Of a stretch of DNA of 64,000 nt, positions 49,234-58,266 are shown piece after piece. The notes under the pieces are model-generated. The model ran no database searches, was not told where the DNA came from, and saw only the letters and a list, made by a program, of their open reading frames with translations. Within the stretch, counting starts at the first letter, position 1. Every line of letters starts with the position of its first letter. Both the position numbers and the translations under genes were made by a program. The stretch is from positions 3,224,001 through 3,288,000 of the forward strand of contig NZ_QWEV01000005.1 of the NCBI RefSeq assembly GCF_003858395.1, read 5' to 3'. The stretch comes from Acidipila sp. EB88 (GTDB lineage: Bacteria > Acidobacteriota > Terriglobia > Terriglobales > Acidobacteriaceae).

Positions 49234-50007
49234 ATGCAGACCACAGGCAACACCATTCTCATCACCGGCGGCGGCTCCGGCATCGGCCGCGCGCTCGCTG
49301 AGTCTTTCCACGCCCTTGGCAACCAGGTCATCATTGCCGGCCGGCGTCAAAATGTTCTGGACGAGGTCACCGCCGCAAACCCCGGCATCCAGTCCCTCAC
49401 CCTCGACATCGAGAGCCCCGAGGCGATCCAGCAGTTCGCCACTGCGCTTACCGGGAAGTTCCCAACCCTTAATGCCGTGATCCACAACGCCGGCATCATG
49501 AAGCCCGAGAAGCTCACCGCCGGCCCAGGCAATCTCGCCACCGCCGAGTCCATCATCACCACCAACCTGCTCGGCCCTATCCGGCTCAATACCGCACTGC
49601 TGCCCCACCTGCTGCAGCAGCCACGAGCCGCCATCCTTACCGTCTCCTCCGGCCTCGCGTTCCTTCCCATGGCGCCCACGCCGACCTACTGCGCCACCAA
49701 GGCCGCCATCCACTCCTACTCGCAGTCGCTGCGCTACCAGCTCAAAGACACCGCCATCCAGGTCATCGAACTCGTGCCGCCCTACGTTCAGACCGAGCTT
49801 ATGGGGGCCCACCAGGCCTCCGACCCAAATGCCATGCCGCTCAACGACTACATCTCCGAGACGATCGAGCTGCTCAAGACCCAGCCCGCCGCCCACGAGA
49901 TCCTGGTCGAACGCGTCAAGCCGCTGCGCTTCTCCGACGGCCAGAACGAAGGCTACGATGCCTTCTTCGAGAAGTTCAACCACCAGGCTGCTGCGCACGT
50001 CAATTAG
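49234..50007 (+). CDS. Short-chain oxidoreductase, DltE-like
   Basis: 257 residues. TGGGSGIGRALAESF coenzyme motif, HNAG, SSGLAFLPM with the catalytic Ser, and YCATKAAIHSYSQSLR with Tyr and Lys. The pattern ELVPPYVQTELMG matches the DltE/YciK-like group annotated as oxidoreductases of unknown substrate. The REP-like element starts 14 bases after its stop. Confidence 0.86.
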   Translation: MQTTGNTILITGGGSGIGRALAESFHALGNQVIIAGRRQNVLDEVTAANPGIQSLTLDIESPEAIQQFATALTGKFPTLNAVIHNAGIMKPEKLTAGPGNLATAESIITTNLLGPIRLNTALLPHLLQQPRAAILTVSSGLAFLPMAPTPTYCATKAAIHSYSQSLRYQLKDTAIQVIELVPPYVQTELMGAHQASDPNAMPLNDYISETIELLKTQPAAHEILVERVKPLRFSDGQNEGYDAFFEKFNHQAAAHVN

Positions 50008-50020
50008 CAAAGGGCAACGC

Positions 50021-50124
50021 AAAAGCGCCTGCGCGGCTGGCGCCCACTTCGTGGCGAATAATGTCTTCAAAGCTTCTGAACGAGAAACCGCCATGAAGTG
50101 GCCGCCAGCCGCGCAGGCGGTTTT
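50021..50124. repeat. REP-like palindromic repeat element, two arms
   Basis: Left arm 50021-50056 and right arm 50088-50124 are near-perfect reverse complements, with a loop of about 30 bases containing AAGCTT. The right arm shares 26 identical bases with 28267-28292. It lies between the DltE-like gene and the DUF427 gene. Confidence 0.8.
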
Positions 50125-50153
50125 CCTCTGCAGCTTGATTGCGAGGTACCCCC

Positions 50154-50645
50154 ATGGCCCAGCCACCCATTGAGTCCGTATGGGACTACCCCCGTCCCCC
50201 ACGCCTTGAAACAACGCCGCAACGCATCCGCGTTCTGCACGCCGGGCATACTATCGCTGATACCGCGACCAGCGTCCAGCCCGCCCTGCGCATCCTTGAA
50301 ACCAGCCACCCGCCCGTTTACTACCTGCCCCGTGCCGCAGTCGACCTGTCGTTGCTGACCGCTTCCGGTGCCCGGCAGAGTTTCTGCGAATTCAAGGGCC
50401 TGGCGACCTATTGGTCACTCACCATCCCCGGCTACGCTTCGCCAGACCTGGCCTGGTCCTACGAGGCTCCCACCGCCGCCTACTCCGCCCTGCGCGGCCA
50501 CCTCGCCTTCTACGCCTCCCGCGTCGACCAGTGCTGGGTCGACGACGAGCGCGTCGTTCCCCAGCCTGGCGACTTCTACGGCGGCTGGATCACCAGCAAT
50601 CTCCGCGGACCCTTCAAAGGCGATCCCGGCACTCTCCACTGGTAG
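50154..50645 (+). CDS. DUF427 domain protein
   Basis: 163 residues from MAQPPIESVWDYPRPP (ATG 50154). The DUF427 pattern is visible: YYLPRAAVDLSLL, FCEFKGLATYWSLTIPG, AWSYEAPTAAYSALRGHLAFYASRVDQCWVDDE. Members are small single-domain proteins of unknown function, often near oxidoreductases as here. No signal peptide. Confidence 0.85.
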   Translation: MAQPPIESVWDYPRPPRLETTPQRIRVLHAGHTIADTATSVQPALRILETSHPPVYYLPRAAVDLSLLTASGARQSFCEFKGLATYWSLTIPGYASPDLAWSYEAPTAAYSALRGHLAFYASRVDQCWVDDERVVPQPGDFYGGWITSNLRGPFKGDPGTLHW

Positions 50646-50698
50646 ACGTGCTCGCCCCTGCCTCGTTCGCGGGGCGAGCCGTCAGCCTGACTTGCCTG

Positions 50699-51583
50699 TC
50701 AGTACTGCATGTTTCGCAGATCCTCGATCAGGCCCGGTCCGGCCGGGTCCCACCCAAGCGCCTGCTGGGTCCACGCACTGGATGCCGGCATGTCCAGTGT
50801 CGCGAAGTGCCCGAACGGCCCGAAATGTTCTCCGGCCTTCTCCGGCGCGATCGACACAACCGGCAGCTTCAGCCCTGCGCCGGTAGCCTCCGCAATCGCG
50901 CGCAGCGACACACCTTCTTCGCCTACCGCGTGATACGTCGCGACGCCTGCACCTGTCTTCTCCACCGCAAGCTGGTACAGCCGTGCCACGGCTCCAAGCG
51001 GAGCGGCAGCCCAGCGATTCGCGCCGTCTCCCACATACGCGGCAACGCCCTTGTTGCGGGCAATCTGGATAAGGTACGTCACCAGCCCCTGCTTCCACGT
51101 GTCGTGCACCTGCGGCAGCCGCACGATGCCTACGTGCACGCCCCGCTCTGCCACTGCGCGCGCCGCATGCTCCGGCTTGCGGGGAATTGACGGCAGATCG
51201 ATCGCAGGGTCGGTCTCCACGCGCACCTGGCCTGGAGCGGCTGCCGTGATGCCAATCCCCGAGGTCACCACCAGCAGCTTGCCAGGCTCGAGCGCCCCGC
51301 CAAGCACGCCGATAGCCTCGATCTCCTCCTGGGCGCTTTGCGCAAAGCGCGACCAGTCATGGTTAAACGCAAGGTTCACCACGGCGTCCATCCCGGTTGC
51401 TCCGGTACGCAGGCTGTCCAGGTTTGTCAGGTCTCCGTGGTGCGCCTCCGCGCCTGCCGCCCGCAGCTGTTCGGCACCCTGCTCGCTTCGCGTCAGCCCA
51501 CGGACCTGGTGCCCAGCCGCCAGAAGGCCCTTGATCAGTTCCGTTCCGATAAACCCTGTCGCCCCGGTTACAAATACTCGCAT
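50699..51583 (-). CDS. NAD(P)-dependent atypical SDR / epimerase-like oxidoreductase
   Basis: 294 residues from MRVFVTGATGFIGTELIKGLL (ATG 51581-51583), with GGAGGAG just upstream. Atypical SDR with TGATGFIGTEL and LVVTSGIGIT; the extended-SDR YxxxK pair is not obvious. Often annotated NAD-dependent epimerase/dehydratase of unknown substrate. Divergent from a TetR-type gene, probably its regulator. The start was moved from an earlier in-frame site at 51622 because of the ribosome-binding site. Confidence 0.82.
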   Translation of the reverse strand: MRVFVTGATGFIGTELIKGLLAAGHQVRGLTRSEQGAEQLRAAGAEAHHGDLTNLDSLRTGATGMDAVVNLAFNHDWSRFAQSAQEEIEAIGVLGGALEPGKLLVVTSGIGITAAAPGQVRVETDPAIDLPSIPRKPEHAARAVAERGVHVGIVRLPQVHDTWKQGLVTYLIQIARNKGVAAYVGDGANRWAAAPLGAVARLYQLAVEKTGAGVATYHAVGEEGVSLRAIAEATGAGLKLPVVSIAPEKAGEHFGPFGHFATLDMPASSAWTQQALGWDPAGPGLIEDLRNMQY

Positions 51584-51660
51584 CGACTCTCCTCCTGCTG
51601 TTTGCCGGCTTGCCGCGCACACGCGCCAGTCCGGAAGTGATCGACCAGCCTCCGCATAAA

Positions 51661-51675
51661 CGGAGGCAATCTCCG
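51661..51675. promoter_or_regulatory. Candidate operator between SDR and tetR-type genes, site 1
   Basis: Inverted repeat CGGAG-GCAAT-CTCCG in the short divergent gap, about 80 bp upstream of the SDR start. Confidence 0.4.
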
Positions 51676-51689
51676 CTTATTGGAGAACA

Positions 51690-51702
51690 GGAGAGAGTCT
51701 CC
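51690..51702. promoter_or_regulatory. Candidate operator between SDR and tetR-type genes, site 2
   Basis: GGAGA-GAG-TCTCC, overlapping the ribosome-binding region of the TetR gene. It shares the GGAG/CTCC half-sites with site 1. Confidence 0.4.
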
Positions 51703-51704
51703 GG

Positions 51705-52313
51705 TTGCACAAAATTCTGCGAAACTGGCATATGCCGTTGCCGCCGCCAGCCCGCAAGCCTCGTGCCGACGCTGAACGCAACCGTGCACGCATCCTCGAG
51801 GTCGCCCGGCACGTGTTCACCCGGGACGGTGCCGACGCCACACTCGACGACATCGCTCGCGAGTCAAAGCTCGGCCCAGGCACGCTTTACCGGCACTTTC
51901 CCACCCGTGACGCCCTGGTCGAAGCCGTCTATCGGGACGAGGTCGAAAGATTGGCGGCCGCTGGCGAGCGCTTCGCCGCAACCCGCGCCCCGCTCGATGC
52001 CCTGCGCGCCTGGATGCTGCTGTTCATCGACCACGTGGCTGGGAAGAAACTGATCCTGGCGGCCATGGACACTGTGCCGGGTGGCTCTGCACGCCTGATC
52101 GAGGGCGCCCGCAGCATCACGCTGCTCGTGTTCCACACCCTGTTCGAGCGCGCCGTTGAAGCCGGCGCACTGCGCCGAGACGTCGACCCCGACGACTTCA
52201 TCCGTGCCTTTATCGGCGTCTTCCACACCACGGCGGTACCCGGCTGGGAGGCAAGCGCCCGCCGTATCGTCGACATCCTCATCGCCGGCTCACGCCCCAC
52301 ACTTGGCCCTTAG
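51705..52313 (+). CDS. TetR family transcriptional regulator
   Basis: 202 residues, or 193 if the ATG at 51732 is used. HTH: ILEVARHVFTRDGADATLDD followed by IARESKLGPGTLYRHFPTRDALVEAVY, the canonical TetR N-terminus. TTG at 51705 has GGAGAGAG 9-11 bases upstream and is slightly preferred. Divergent from the epimerase-like SDR gene, whose expression it probably represses; two palindromes lie in the gap. Confidence 0.87.
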   Translation: MHKILRNWHMPLPPPARKPRADAERNRARILEVARHVFTRDGADATLDDIARESKLGPGTLYRHFPTRDALVEAVYRDEVERLAAAGERFAATRAPLDALRAWMLLFIDHVAGKKLILAAMDTVPGGSARLIEGARSITLLVFHTLFERAVEAGALRRDVDPDDFIRAFIGVFHTTAVPGWEASARRIVDILIAGSRPTLGP

Positions 52314-52380
52314 AACACCCGGCACAACCGGGCGCCAACCGCGCCTGCGGCTGCACGCTTCCCGGCTTTCTCAGCCCTGC

Positions 52381-52776
52381 TTACGACCGATGAGAAAACG
52401 CTGCTGACGGAGCATCTGCCGCACCGGTCTCGTCTCCAAGGTCCATTGCGGCGATCCTGCCATCCTGCACCGTGAATACGTGCGCGACCTCGGCATCGGC
52501 CAGCAGTTCACCGCCCAGGCTCCGAACCACCTGGTGCACCCGGACCTGCCACCGTCCGCCGTCCTGTTCCGTAATCGCCAGAGGCTCAACCCGCGGATCG
52601 AACTCGCTCCACTGCCGGGTCCAGTACGCGCGAATCTCGGCTTTTCCCACCACCTTGCCGCCCTCCGAAGCCTTGGGCCAGCTCACGTCCTCTGTCATCA
52701 ACGCTAGGGCCGCATCCACGTCCCGCCCGTTAAAGGCCGCGTACGCTTCACGAAGCAAGCTCTCTGTGTTCGCCAT
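52381..52776 (-). CDS. SnoaL-like / NTF2-fold protein
   Basis: 131 residues from MANTESLLREAYAAFNGRDVDAAL (ATG 52774-52776), with AGGAGGAAC upstream. A single cone-shaped NTF2-like domain of the SnoaL type: LMTEDVSWPKASEGGKVVGK and the C-terminal ADAEVAHVFTVQDGRIAAMDL. Family members bind or isomerise small molecules; function unknown here. Convergent with the TetR gene. A longer open frame upstream (to 52947) is not family sequence. Confidence 0.78.
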   Translation of the reverse strand: MANTESLLREAYAAFNGRDVDAALALMTEDVSWPKASEGGKVVGKAEIRAYWTRQWSEFDPRVEPLAITEQDGGRWQVRVHQVVRSLGGELLADAEVAHVFTVQDGRIAAMDLGDETGAADAPSAAFSHRS

Positions 52777-53032
52777 CGTTCCTGTTCCTCCTGTGTCCGC
52801 CCGGCGTCGCAATGGTGCGACTTGGCTGAACCCCAATATCATCGTTGAGCTACCACCACCCGCGAAAGGGAAGCGGCGGATTTCTTCACCTTTCGAAGGG
52901 AGTCCGCGCGCTATGCGTGCCACTCCACGCCCAGGCGGCATCTTCAATGGGTCTCACCCCGTTTTTCCACGCGCACTCCGCTGCCACCTGCCCGTTACAA
53001 TAAGGTGAACCTGATCGCGGAGGCCCCCTCGC

Positions 53033-54292
53033 ATGAAGATCACCCTGGCAGTCACCGGCGGCATCGCTGCATACAAGGCAGTGGAACTGCTTCGCGCACT
53101 GCAGACCAAGGCGCTCGACGTGCAGGTGGTCATGACCGAGGGCGCACAACGCTTCGTGCAGCCCCTCACCTTTGCCGCGCTTTCCGGCCACCGCGTCATC
53201 ACCGGCCTCTGGGATGAACAAATCCTCGACGAAGCCTCCGGCGCTACGCCCGCCATGGAGCACATTGCGCTGGCCCAGTCCACCGAGGCCCTGGTGATCG
53301 CGCCCGCCTCCGCTGACTCGCTGGCCCGCCTCGCGCAGGGCCGCGTTGACGACTTCCTCGGCTCGCTCTATCTCGCCACTCTGGCGCCCGTCATCATCGC
53401 GCCGGCCATGAACGTCCGCATGTGGGAGCACCCGGCAACGCAGGCAAACATCGCTCTGCTTGAAGCCCGCGGCGCGACCATCGTCGCCCCCAACAACGGC
53501 GCGCTTGCCTGCGGCATGCAGGGCACCGGCCGCCTCGCCGAGCCCTCCGCCATCGTGGAAGCCGTGCTTGGTGTGCTCCATCACTCGGAAGACCTCGCCG
53601 GCGAAACGGTGCTGATCACTGCGGGCGGCACCCGCGAGGCAGTTGACCCCGTCCGCTTCCTCGGTAATCGCTCCTCCGGCAAGATGGGCTACTCTCTGGC
53701 CGAGGCCGCACGCCGCCGCGGCGCACGCGTCATTCTCGTTTCCGCGCCCACTGCGTTACGAGCGCCCATAGGTTGCGAGGTCGTGCCGGTCATCACGGCA
53801 GACCAGATGCGCGACGCCGTATTTGCCCGCCTGCCCGGCACCACCATGGTGATCATGTCGGCCGCCGTTGCCGACTACAAGCCGCGCGCCATTGCCGAAC
53901 AGAAGCTTCGCCGCTCCGGCCCGCTCACCCTCGAGCTCGAGCCTACCGAGGACATCCTCGCCGCCATCGTGCAGCGCCGCGAGCCTGGCATGCTCGTGAT
54001 CGGCTTTGCCGCCGAAACGCAGGACGTTTTCGCCTCGGGGCGCGCCAAGCTCATGCGCAAGGGCGTCGATGCCATCGTGCTCAACGACGTCTCCCGCGAA
54101 GGTATCGGCTTCGACTCCGACTCAAACGCGGCGACCTTCCTCACCGCCTCCACCGCCGCCGACCTCCCCGAGATGTCCAAACGTGCCCTTGCCGACCGCA
54201 TCCTCGGTGAGGTCATGCAGCTCCGCCGCCCCCAGCGTCTTATGGCCGAAACCGGCAGCCACACTCCCTCGATCCTGCCTACTCGACCATAG
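53033..54292 (+). CDS. coaBC: Phosphopantothenoylcysteine decarboxylase/synthetase
   Basis: 419-residue bifunctional coenzyme A biosynthesis flavoprotein. CoaC half: TGGIAAYKAVELLR, catalytic His in MEHIALAQ, PAMNVRMWEHPATQ (the PXMNXXMW motif), ACGMQGTGR with the reactive Cys. CoaB half: ITAGGTREAVDPVRFLGNRS and SSGKMG, then SAAVADYKP and LNDVSREGIGFDSDSNA. Start ATG at 53033 with GGAGG nine bases upstream. It probably formed an operon with rpoZ, from which about 7 kb of accessory genes now separates it. Confidence 0.95.
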   Translation: MKITLAVTGGIAAYKAVELLRALQTKALDVQVVMTEGAQRFVQPLTFAALSGHRVITGLWDEQILDEASGATPAMEHIALAQSTEALVIAPASADSLARLAQGRVDDFLGSLYLATLAPVIIAPAMNVRMWEHPATQANIALLEARGATIVAPNNGALACGMQGTGRLAEPSAIVEAVLGVLHHSEDLAGETVLITAGGTREAVDPVRFLGNRSSGKMGYSLAEAARRRGARVILVSAPTALRAPIGCEVVPVITADQMRDAVFARLPGTTMVIMSAAVADYKPRAIAEQKLRRSGPLTLELEPTEDILAAIVQRREPGMLVIGFAAETQDVFASGRAKLMRKGVDAIVLNDVSREGIGFDSDSNAATFLTASTAADLPEMSKRALADRILGEVMQLRRPQRLMAETGSHTPSILPTRP

Positions 54293-54773
54293 CCTCAGCC
54301 TTGCGAGTCTCGGAAGGCTGCTTTCACTTCTCGACATGCGCGCCGCGAAGGTAAAAGCGTCGCCACCCTTGCGACCGCGGACTCACCCCAGCAACTTACG
54401 GGTGCCCCATGTCTCGCTTCTGAGACGTGGGCTGAGGAGAAGCCCTCCTTCCACCCGCCGCAATCCACAACCGTGGAATCGAACACCCTGTGCTTCCCCT
54501 ACCCATATTTCCCGTGCGGCACGGATTGATCACTGAAGCGCAGGCAGAGACGAATCCGCGCAGCCCAGAACTCCCTCCGGTTGCGCGTCGCTCGAGCCAC
54601 AAACCCTATGCCTCTCCGCGGTCCACGCTGCTGTTCGAGGGTCACCAACAACGCCGCCTGCAAAGCGGCTTAAACTCACAGTATGGTTCCCGCAGCTTTC
54701 CCAGCCATGGCGACGAGTTCGCTCGCCGAGCCGACGAAGAACCAAGCTCCTCAAACGAGCAACACCCGCTGAC
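54293..54773. other. Gap between coaBC and the UDG gene
   Basis: About 480 bp. It contains one copy of the GGGTGCCCC-type dispersed repeat at 54399-54430. Otherwise no gene, terminator or clear promoter could be supported. Confidence 0.5.
54399..54430. repeat. Dispersed repeat, GGGTGCCCC type, copy 1
   Basis: Starts CGGGTGCCCCATGTCTC; the CCATGTCTC part pairs with GAGACGTGG to form a 9-bp stem, loop of six. Near-identical copies at 58128-58159 and 61100-61131. Confidence 0.8.
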
Positions 54774-55775
54774 ATGCCGCGCATCCTCTCGCCACAAGCC
54801 GCCGCCGCTCTCCGCGCCCAGGTCGCCTTCCTCCGCGACCTCGGCATCTACGACTTTTATCGTCATCCCGTCGACGCGACCGGATACGCATCCTCCGCAT
54901 CCTCCGCATCTGCCACTCACGTAGTTGTAAATACAGAGCCAGCAGCAACAGCCACGTCCCACTCCGTTCCCGCCGTCACTGTCCTGCCGGAACCTCCGCA
55001 CCAGGTGCCCGCAACGACACCATCGTCGGCCCCTCGCGACGAAGCCCCCGGCAACCAGGGCAGGGAAGTCAACGAGCCCCGCCCGCAGCCCACCCCTCAC
55101 ACGCCCGAACCAGACCCGTCCCCGGAGGACCACGAGATCGCCGCCCGTAAACGCGCCCTGCCCAACCCGCTCCCAGCCGTCTTCCCGGGCATCGAGATCC
55201 CGTCTGCCGGCCGCCCTGCCGCCCTCCAGAACATCCGCGACATCATCGGCGATTGCACCCGCTGCCCCCTCGCGTTTGCCGGTCGCAACACCATCGTCTT
55301 CGGCGACGGCGACCCCAATGCCCGCCTGCTCTTTGTGGGTGAAGGCCCTGGCGCCGACGAGGATGCCTCCGGCATCCCGTTCATCGGCAAGGCCGGCCAG
55401 TTGCTCAACAACATGATCACCGCCATGGGCCTGCGCCGCGAAGACGTCTACATCGCCAACATCGTCAAGTGTCGCCCCCCGGCCAACCGCGTGCCCGAGC
55501 CCGAGGAAGCGAATACCTGCTCGCCCTTCCTGCTCGAGCAGATCGGTGTGATCCGCCCCGACGTCATCGTCGCGCTCGGGTCCACCGCCGCCACCTACCT
55601 GCTCGGCGCCAAGAGCCCGCTCTCGGCTCTGCGCGGACGCGTGCATCCGGCCCTTGGCACGCGCCTTATCGTGACGTACCACCCGGCCTACCTGCTGCGC
55701 GATCCGCGCCAGAAGAAAGAAGCCTGGGCCGATCTCCAGATCGCGATGCGGGAGCTCACCACCCCCTCCCGCTAG
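54774..55775 (+). CDS. Family-4 uracil-DNA glycosylase with long N-terminal linker
   Basis: 333 residues. The C-terminal 200 are a normal family-4 [4Fe-4S] glycosylase: DCTRCPLAFAGRNTIV (first two cluster Cys), VGEGPGADEDASGIPFIGKA (motif A), NIVKCRPPANR (third Cys), EANTCSPF (fourth) and YHPAYLLRDP (motif B). Removes uracil from deaminated DNA. The first 130 residues are Ala, Pro, Ser and Thr-rich and contain a 9-bp DNA repeat around 54888-54910. Start at ATG 54774 gives MPRILSPQAAAALRAQVAF, an amphipathic segment also seen in Acidobacteria homologues. Confidence 0.88.
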   Translation: MPRILSPQAAAALRAQVAFLRDLGIYDFYRHPVDATGYASSASSASATHVVVNTEPAATATSHSVPAVTVLPEPPHQVPATTPSSAPRDEAPGNQGREVNEPRPQPTPHTPEPDPSPEDHEIAARKRALPNPLPAVFPGIEIPSAGRPAALQNIRDIIGDCTRCPLAFAGRNTIVFGDGDPNARLLFVGEGPGADEDASGIPFIGKAGQLLNNMITAMGLRREDVYIANIVKCRPPANRVPEPEEANTCSPFLLEQIGVIRPDVIVALGSTAATYLLGAKSPLSALRGRVHPALGTRLIVTYHPAYLLRDPRQKKEAWADLQIAMRELTTPSR

Positions 55776-56004
55776 CCCCGGCCCGGCTTTCCCATTCCTG
55801 GAAACAGGGCAAAATCTACTTGTTCTCTCCCCCGTTTGTGCTATACCTGTCGCGAGACAGAACGCCGCGATCCCGCGTTGTGGACCTTCTGCCACTGCAT
55901 TCTTCCATCCTTCCCAGTGAAGCTCCCTTCGATCCTGCCCCGCTCATCGCAGGCCGTGCAGTCTGTTCAGAACAACCCAAGGTCCCTTCGAGGAGAAGTG
56001 CCGC

Positions 56005-58020
56005 ATGCAAGTTTTTGCCGCTCCCATACGCTCTGGTTTCCGTTCCCTGGCTATCGCTTCCATCACATCTGCCTTGTTCGCCGTCTCAGCTTCGGCGCAG
56101 ATGTCCAAGGCCGTGACCCGCGCCACCGTCTCGGTTGAGCCGCAGGCTGCTGCCACGCCCATTGCCGCCACCGTCTGGCTCCAGCTCCACAACAAGGCCG
56201 CCCTCGACGCCGCCGTCAAGGCTATGTACACCCCCGGCGCGCCCACCTATCAGAAGTTCGCCGCCATCGAAGATCTCAAGCAGTACGCGCCTTCCGCAGC
56301 CGACGTCGCCAAGGTTAAGCAGGAGCTCGCGGCGCACAACCTCACCGTTACCGGGGTCGACACCAACAACTTCGCGGTGCACTTCCAGGGCAAGTCCTCT
56401 GACTTCGAAGCAGCCTTCCACACCACCCTGCACACCCTGCGCATGAAGAACGGCACCTCCATGGCGGCCGTGTCCACCGCACCCGCGCTCGCCGGCGTTG
56501 CCGTCGGCCTCACGCGCTCGGTCTCCGGCGCCACCGGGGCGCCCATGCATTCCTTCATGCGGCACCCGGTCGATCCCAGTACCGGTGTCCAGGTCGGCAA
56601 GGTCGCGATGTCTGCCGCAACCGCGGCTCCCAAGACCGCCAGCCCTGATGGAGCATACTTCGCGTCGCAGTGCTTCTATGCCCCCACCAATGTGACCTTC
56701 AACTCCGGCAGCCTGCCCACCGCGCAGTACACCGGCTTTGTCTACGGCGCGCCTGTCACCAACACCGCCTCCGGCACCGTGGCACCCTGCGGCTACTCGC
56801 CCAAGGACATCACCAGCCTCTTCGGCCTCAACGCCGCCTACAGCCAGGGCTACACCGGCAAGGGCCAGACCATCGCCATCATCGATGCCTATGGTTCGCC
56901 CACCATTGCCGCCGACCTCAAGACCTTTGACAGCATCTACAACCTGCCCGCACCTGACTTCAAGCTCCTCACCCCTGTGGCCGTTACCGGCACCGATGCC
57001 GGCTGGGCTGGCGAAACCACCCTTGACGTCGAATGGGCGCACGCCATTGCTCCCGACGCCGCCATCCGCCTGATTGCTGCGCCCAGCGCCATGGACTCCG
57101 ACCTACAAACCAGCCTGCTCTACGTCATCGAGAACAAGCTGGCCAACATCGTCTCCAACTCCTACGGCCAGGGCGAGCTCTTCGAAGACACAGAAGACGT
57201 CACTACCTGGGACGAGATCTGCGAACTCGCTGCGTTTGAAGGCATCAGCGTCCACTTCTCCTCCGGCGATGAAGGCGATCTGATCGCCGACGAAGGCGTG
57301 GCTGACGTAAGCTCACCCGCTAACTCGCCCTACGCCACTGGCGTCGGCGGCACCTCCGCCGGCACCTCGCCGCTCGACGGTTCGCTGGTCGAGACCGGCT
57401 GGGGTACCAATATCACCCGCCTTTCCACCACCTCCACGGTCGATGACCCACCACTCGTCGAAGGCTTCCTGTACGGCGCCGGCGGTGGTACCAGCCAGTA
57501 CTTCGCGCTGCCTTCCTACCAATCCGCTATCGGAGGTACTGGTCGCCAGGTGCCCGACGTGTCGGCCATCGCCGATCCTTACACCGGTGTCGAGATCATC
57601 GAGACGGTCGATGGGGTGCAGTACTACGAGTCCATCGGCGGCACCAGCCTCGCCGCGCCGGTATTTTCGGCCGAGTGGGCGTTGATCCAGCAGAAGCTCG
57701 GCGCAACCCTTGGCCAGGCCGCTCCCTACATCGCTGCCTACGCGAAGACGTCCTATATCAAGGACGTGCTTCCCGTCTCCACCACGTACTCGGTGCAGGG
57801 CGGCGTAGCCGACAGCAAGGGAGTCACCTTCTACTCCACCGCCTCGCTGATCGACTCGGCCAGCACCTCGCCGTTCTTTGCGGGCCTGTACCACAGCCCC
57901 AATAGCGGCTCCTACTTCGCCCTGTCCTTCGGGACGGACTCCACCCTGCCCGTGACCTCGGGCTGGGATCCGGTCACCGGCTGGGGCACCCTGAACTTCC
58001 CGGCCATCTTCGCCAAGTAG
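56005..58020 (+). CDS. Secreted S53 family peptidase (kumamolisin-like, pro-form)
   Basis: 671 residues. Signal peptide ending SASAQ. Prodomain at about 35-190 (AATVWLQLHNKAALDAAVKAMY, GVDTNNFAVHFQGKSSDFEAAFHTTL). Catalytic domain: Glu and Asp in AGETTLDVEWAHAIA, oxyanion Asp in FSSGDEGDL and nucleophile Ser in GGTSLAAPVFSAEWAL. Ends in a calcium-binding-like segment SGWDPVTGWGTLN. Acidic-pH endopeptidase secreted to the outside. Ribosome-binding site GAGGAG nine bases upstream of ATG. Confidence 0.92.
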   Translation: MQVFAAPIRSGFRSLAIASITSALFAVSASAQMSKAVTRATVSVEPQAAATPIAATVWLQLHNKAALDAAVKAMYTPGAPTYQKFAAIEDLKQYAPSAADVAKVKQELAAHNLTVTGVDTNNFAVHFQGKSSDFEAAFHTTLHTLRMKNGTSMAAVSTAPALAGVAVGLTRSVSGATGAPMHSFMRHPVDPSTGVQVGKVAMSAATAAPKTASPDGAYFASQCFYAPTNVTFNSGSLPTAQYTGFVYGAPVTNTASGTVAPCGYSPKDITSLFGLNAAYSQGYTGKGQTIAIIDAYGSPTIAADLKTFDSIYNLPAPDFKLLTPVAVTGTDAGWAGETTLDVEWAHAIAPDAAIRLIAAPSAMDSDLQTSLLYVIENKLANIVSNSYGQGELFEDTEDVTTWDEICELAAFEGISVHFSSGDEGDLIADEGVADVSSPANSPYATGVGGTSAGTSPLDGSLVETGWGTNITRLSTTSTVDDPPLVEGFLYGAGGGTSQYFALPSYQSAIGGTGRQVPDVSAIADPYTGVEIIETVDGVQYYESIGGTSLAAPVFSAEWALIQQKLGATLGQAAPYIAAYAKTSYIKDVLPVSTTYSVQGGVADSKGVTFYSTASLIDSASTSPFFAGLYHSPNSGSYFALSFGTDSTLPVTSGWDPVTGWGTLNFPAIFAK

Positions 58021-58040
58021 AAGCCAATCCACACCAACCG

Positions 58041-58078
58041 CGGGGTTCCACCACGCTCCCAAGCGTGATGGAACCCCG
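58041..58078 (+). terminator. Stem-loop after the S53 peptidase gene
   Basis: CGGGGTTCC (58041-58049) pairs with GGAACCCCG (58070-58078), with more pairing inside (ACCACGCT / AGCGTGAT, one mismatch). Only a short T-run follows (CTGTTTCTG). Probably a terminator or RNA end-processing hairpin. Confidence 0.6.
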
Positions 58079-58127
58079 GCCTGTTTCTGCCTCACCGCAC
58101 TTGCCTTCGCTCGGGAAGAGGAAACGC

Positions 58128-58159
58128 CGGGTGCCCCATGTCTCGCCCCTGAGACGTGG
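58128..58159. repeat. Dispersed repeat, GGGTGCCCC type, copy 2
   Basis: Same order of GGGTGCCCC and stem CCATGTCTC / GAGACGTGG as at 54399-54430, with loop GCCCCT. Lies between the peptidase gene and priA. Confidence 0.8.
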
Positions 58160-58266
58160 AGATCGCCTCTGCCTGCGCTGCATGCCCACCCGTGCCTTAC
58201 CACGTGCCACCCGCCAGCATCGCTCCCGCTCCAATTCCATCGCGCCAACCTGATACCCTCGCCCCA

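Noticed and set aside
48556..50214. Minus-strand open frame of about 550 codons opposite the DltE-like gene and MutS remnant
   Set aside because: It overlaps a clear SDR with catalytic residues on the plus strand and includes repeat-element sequence; no family similarity.
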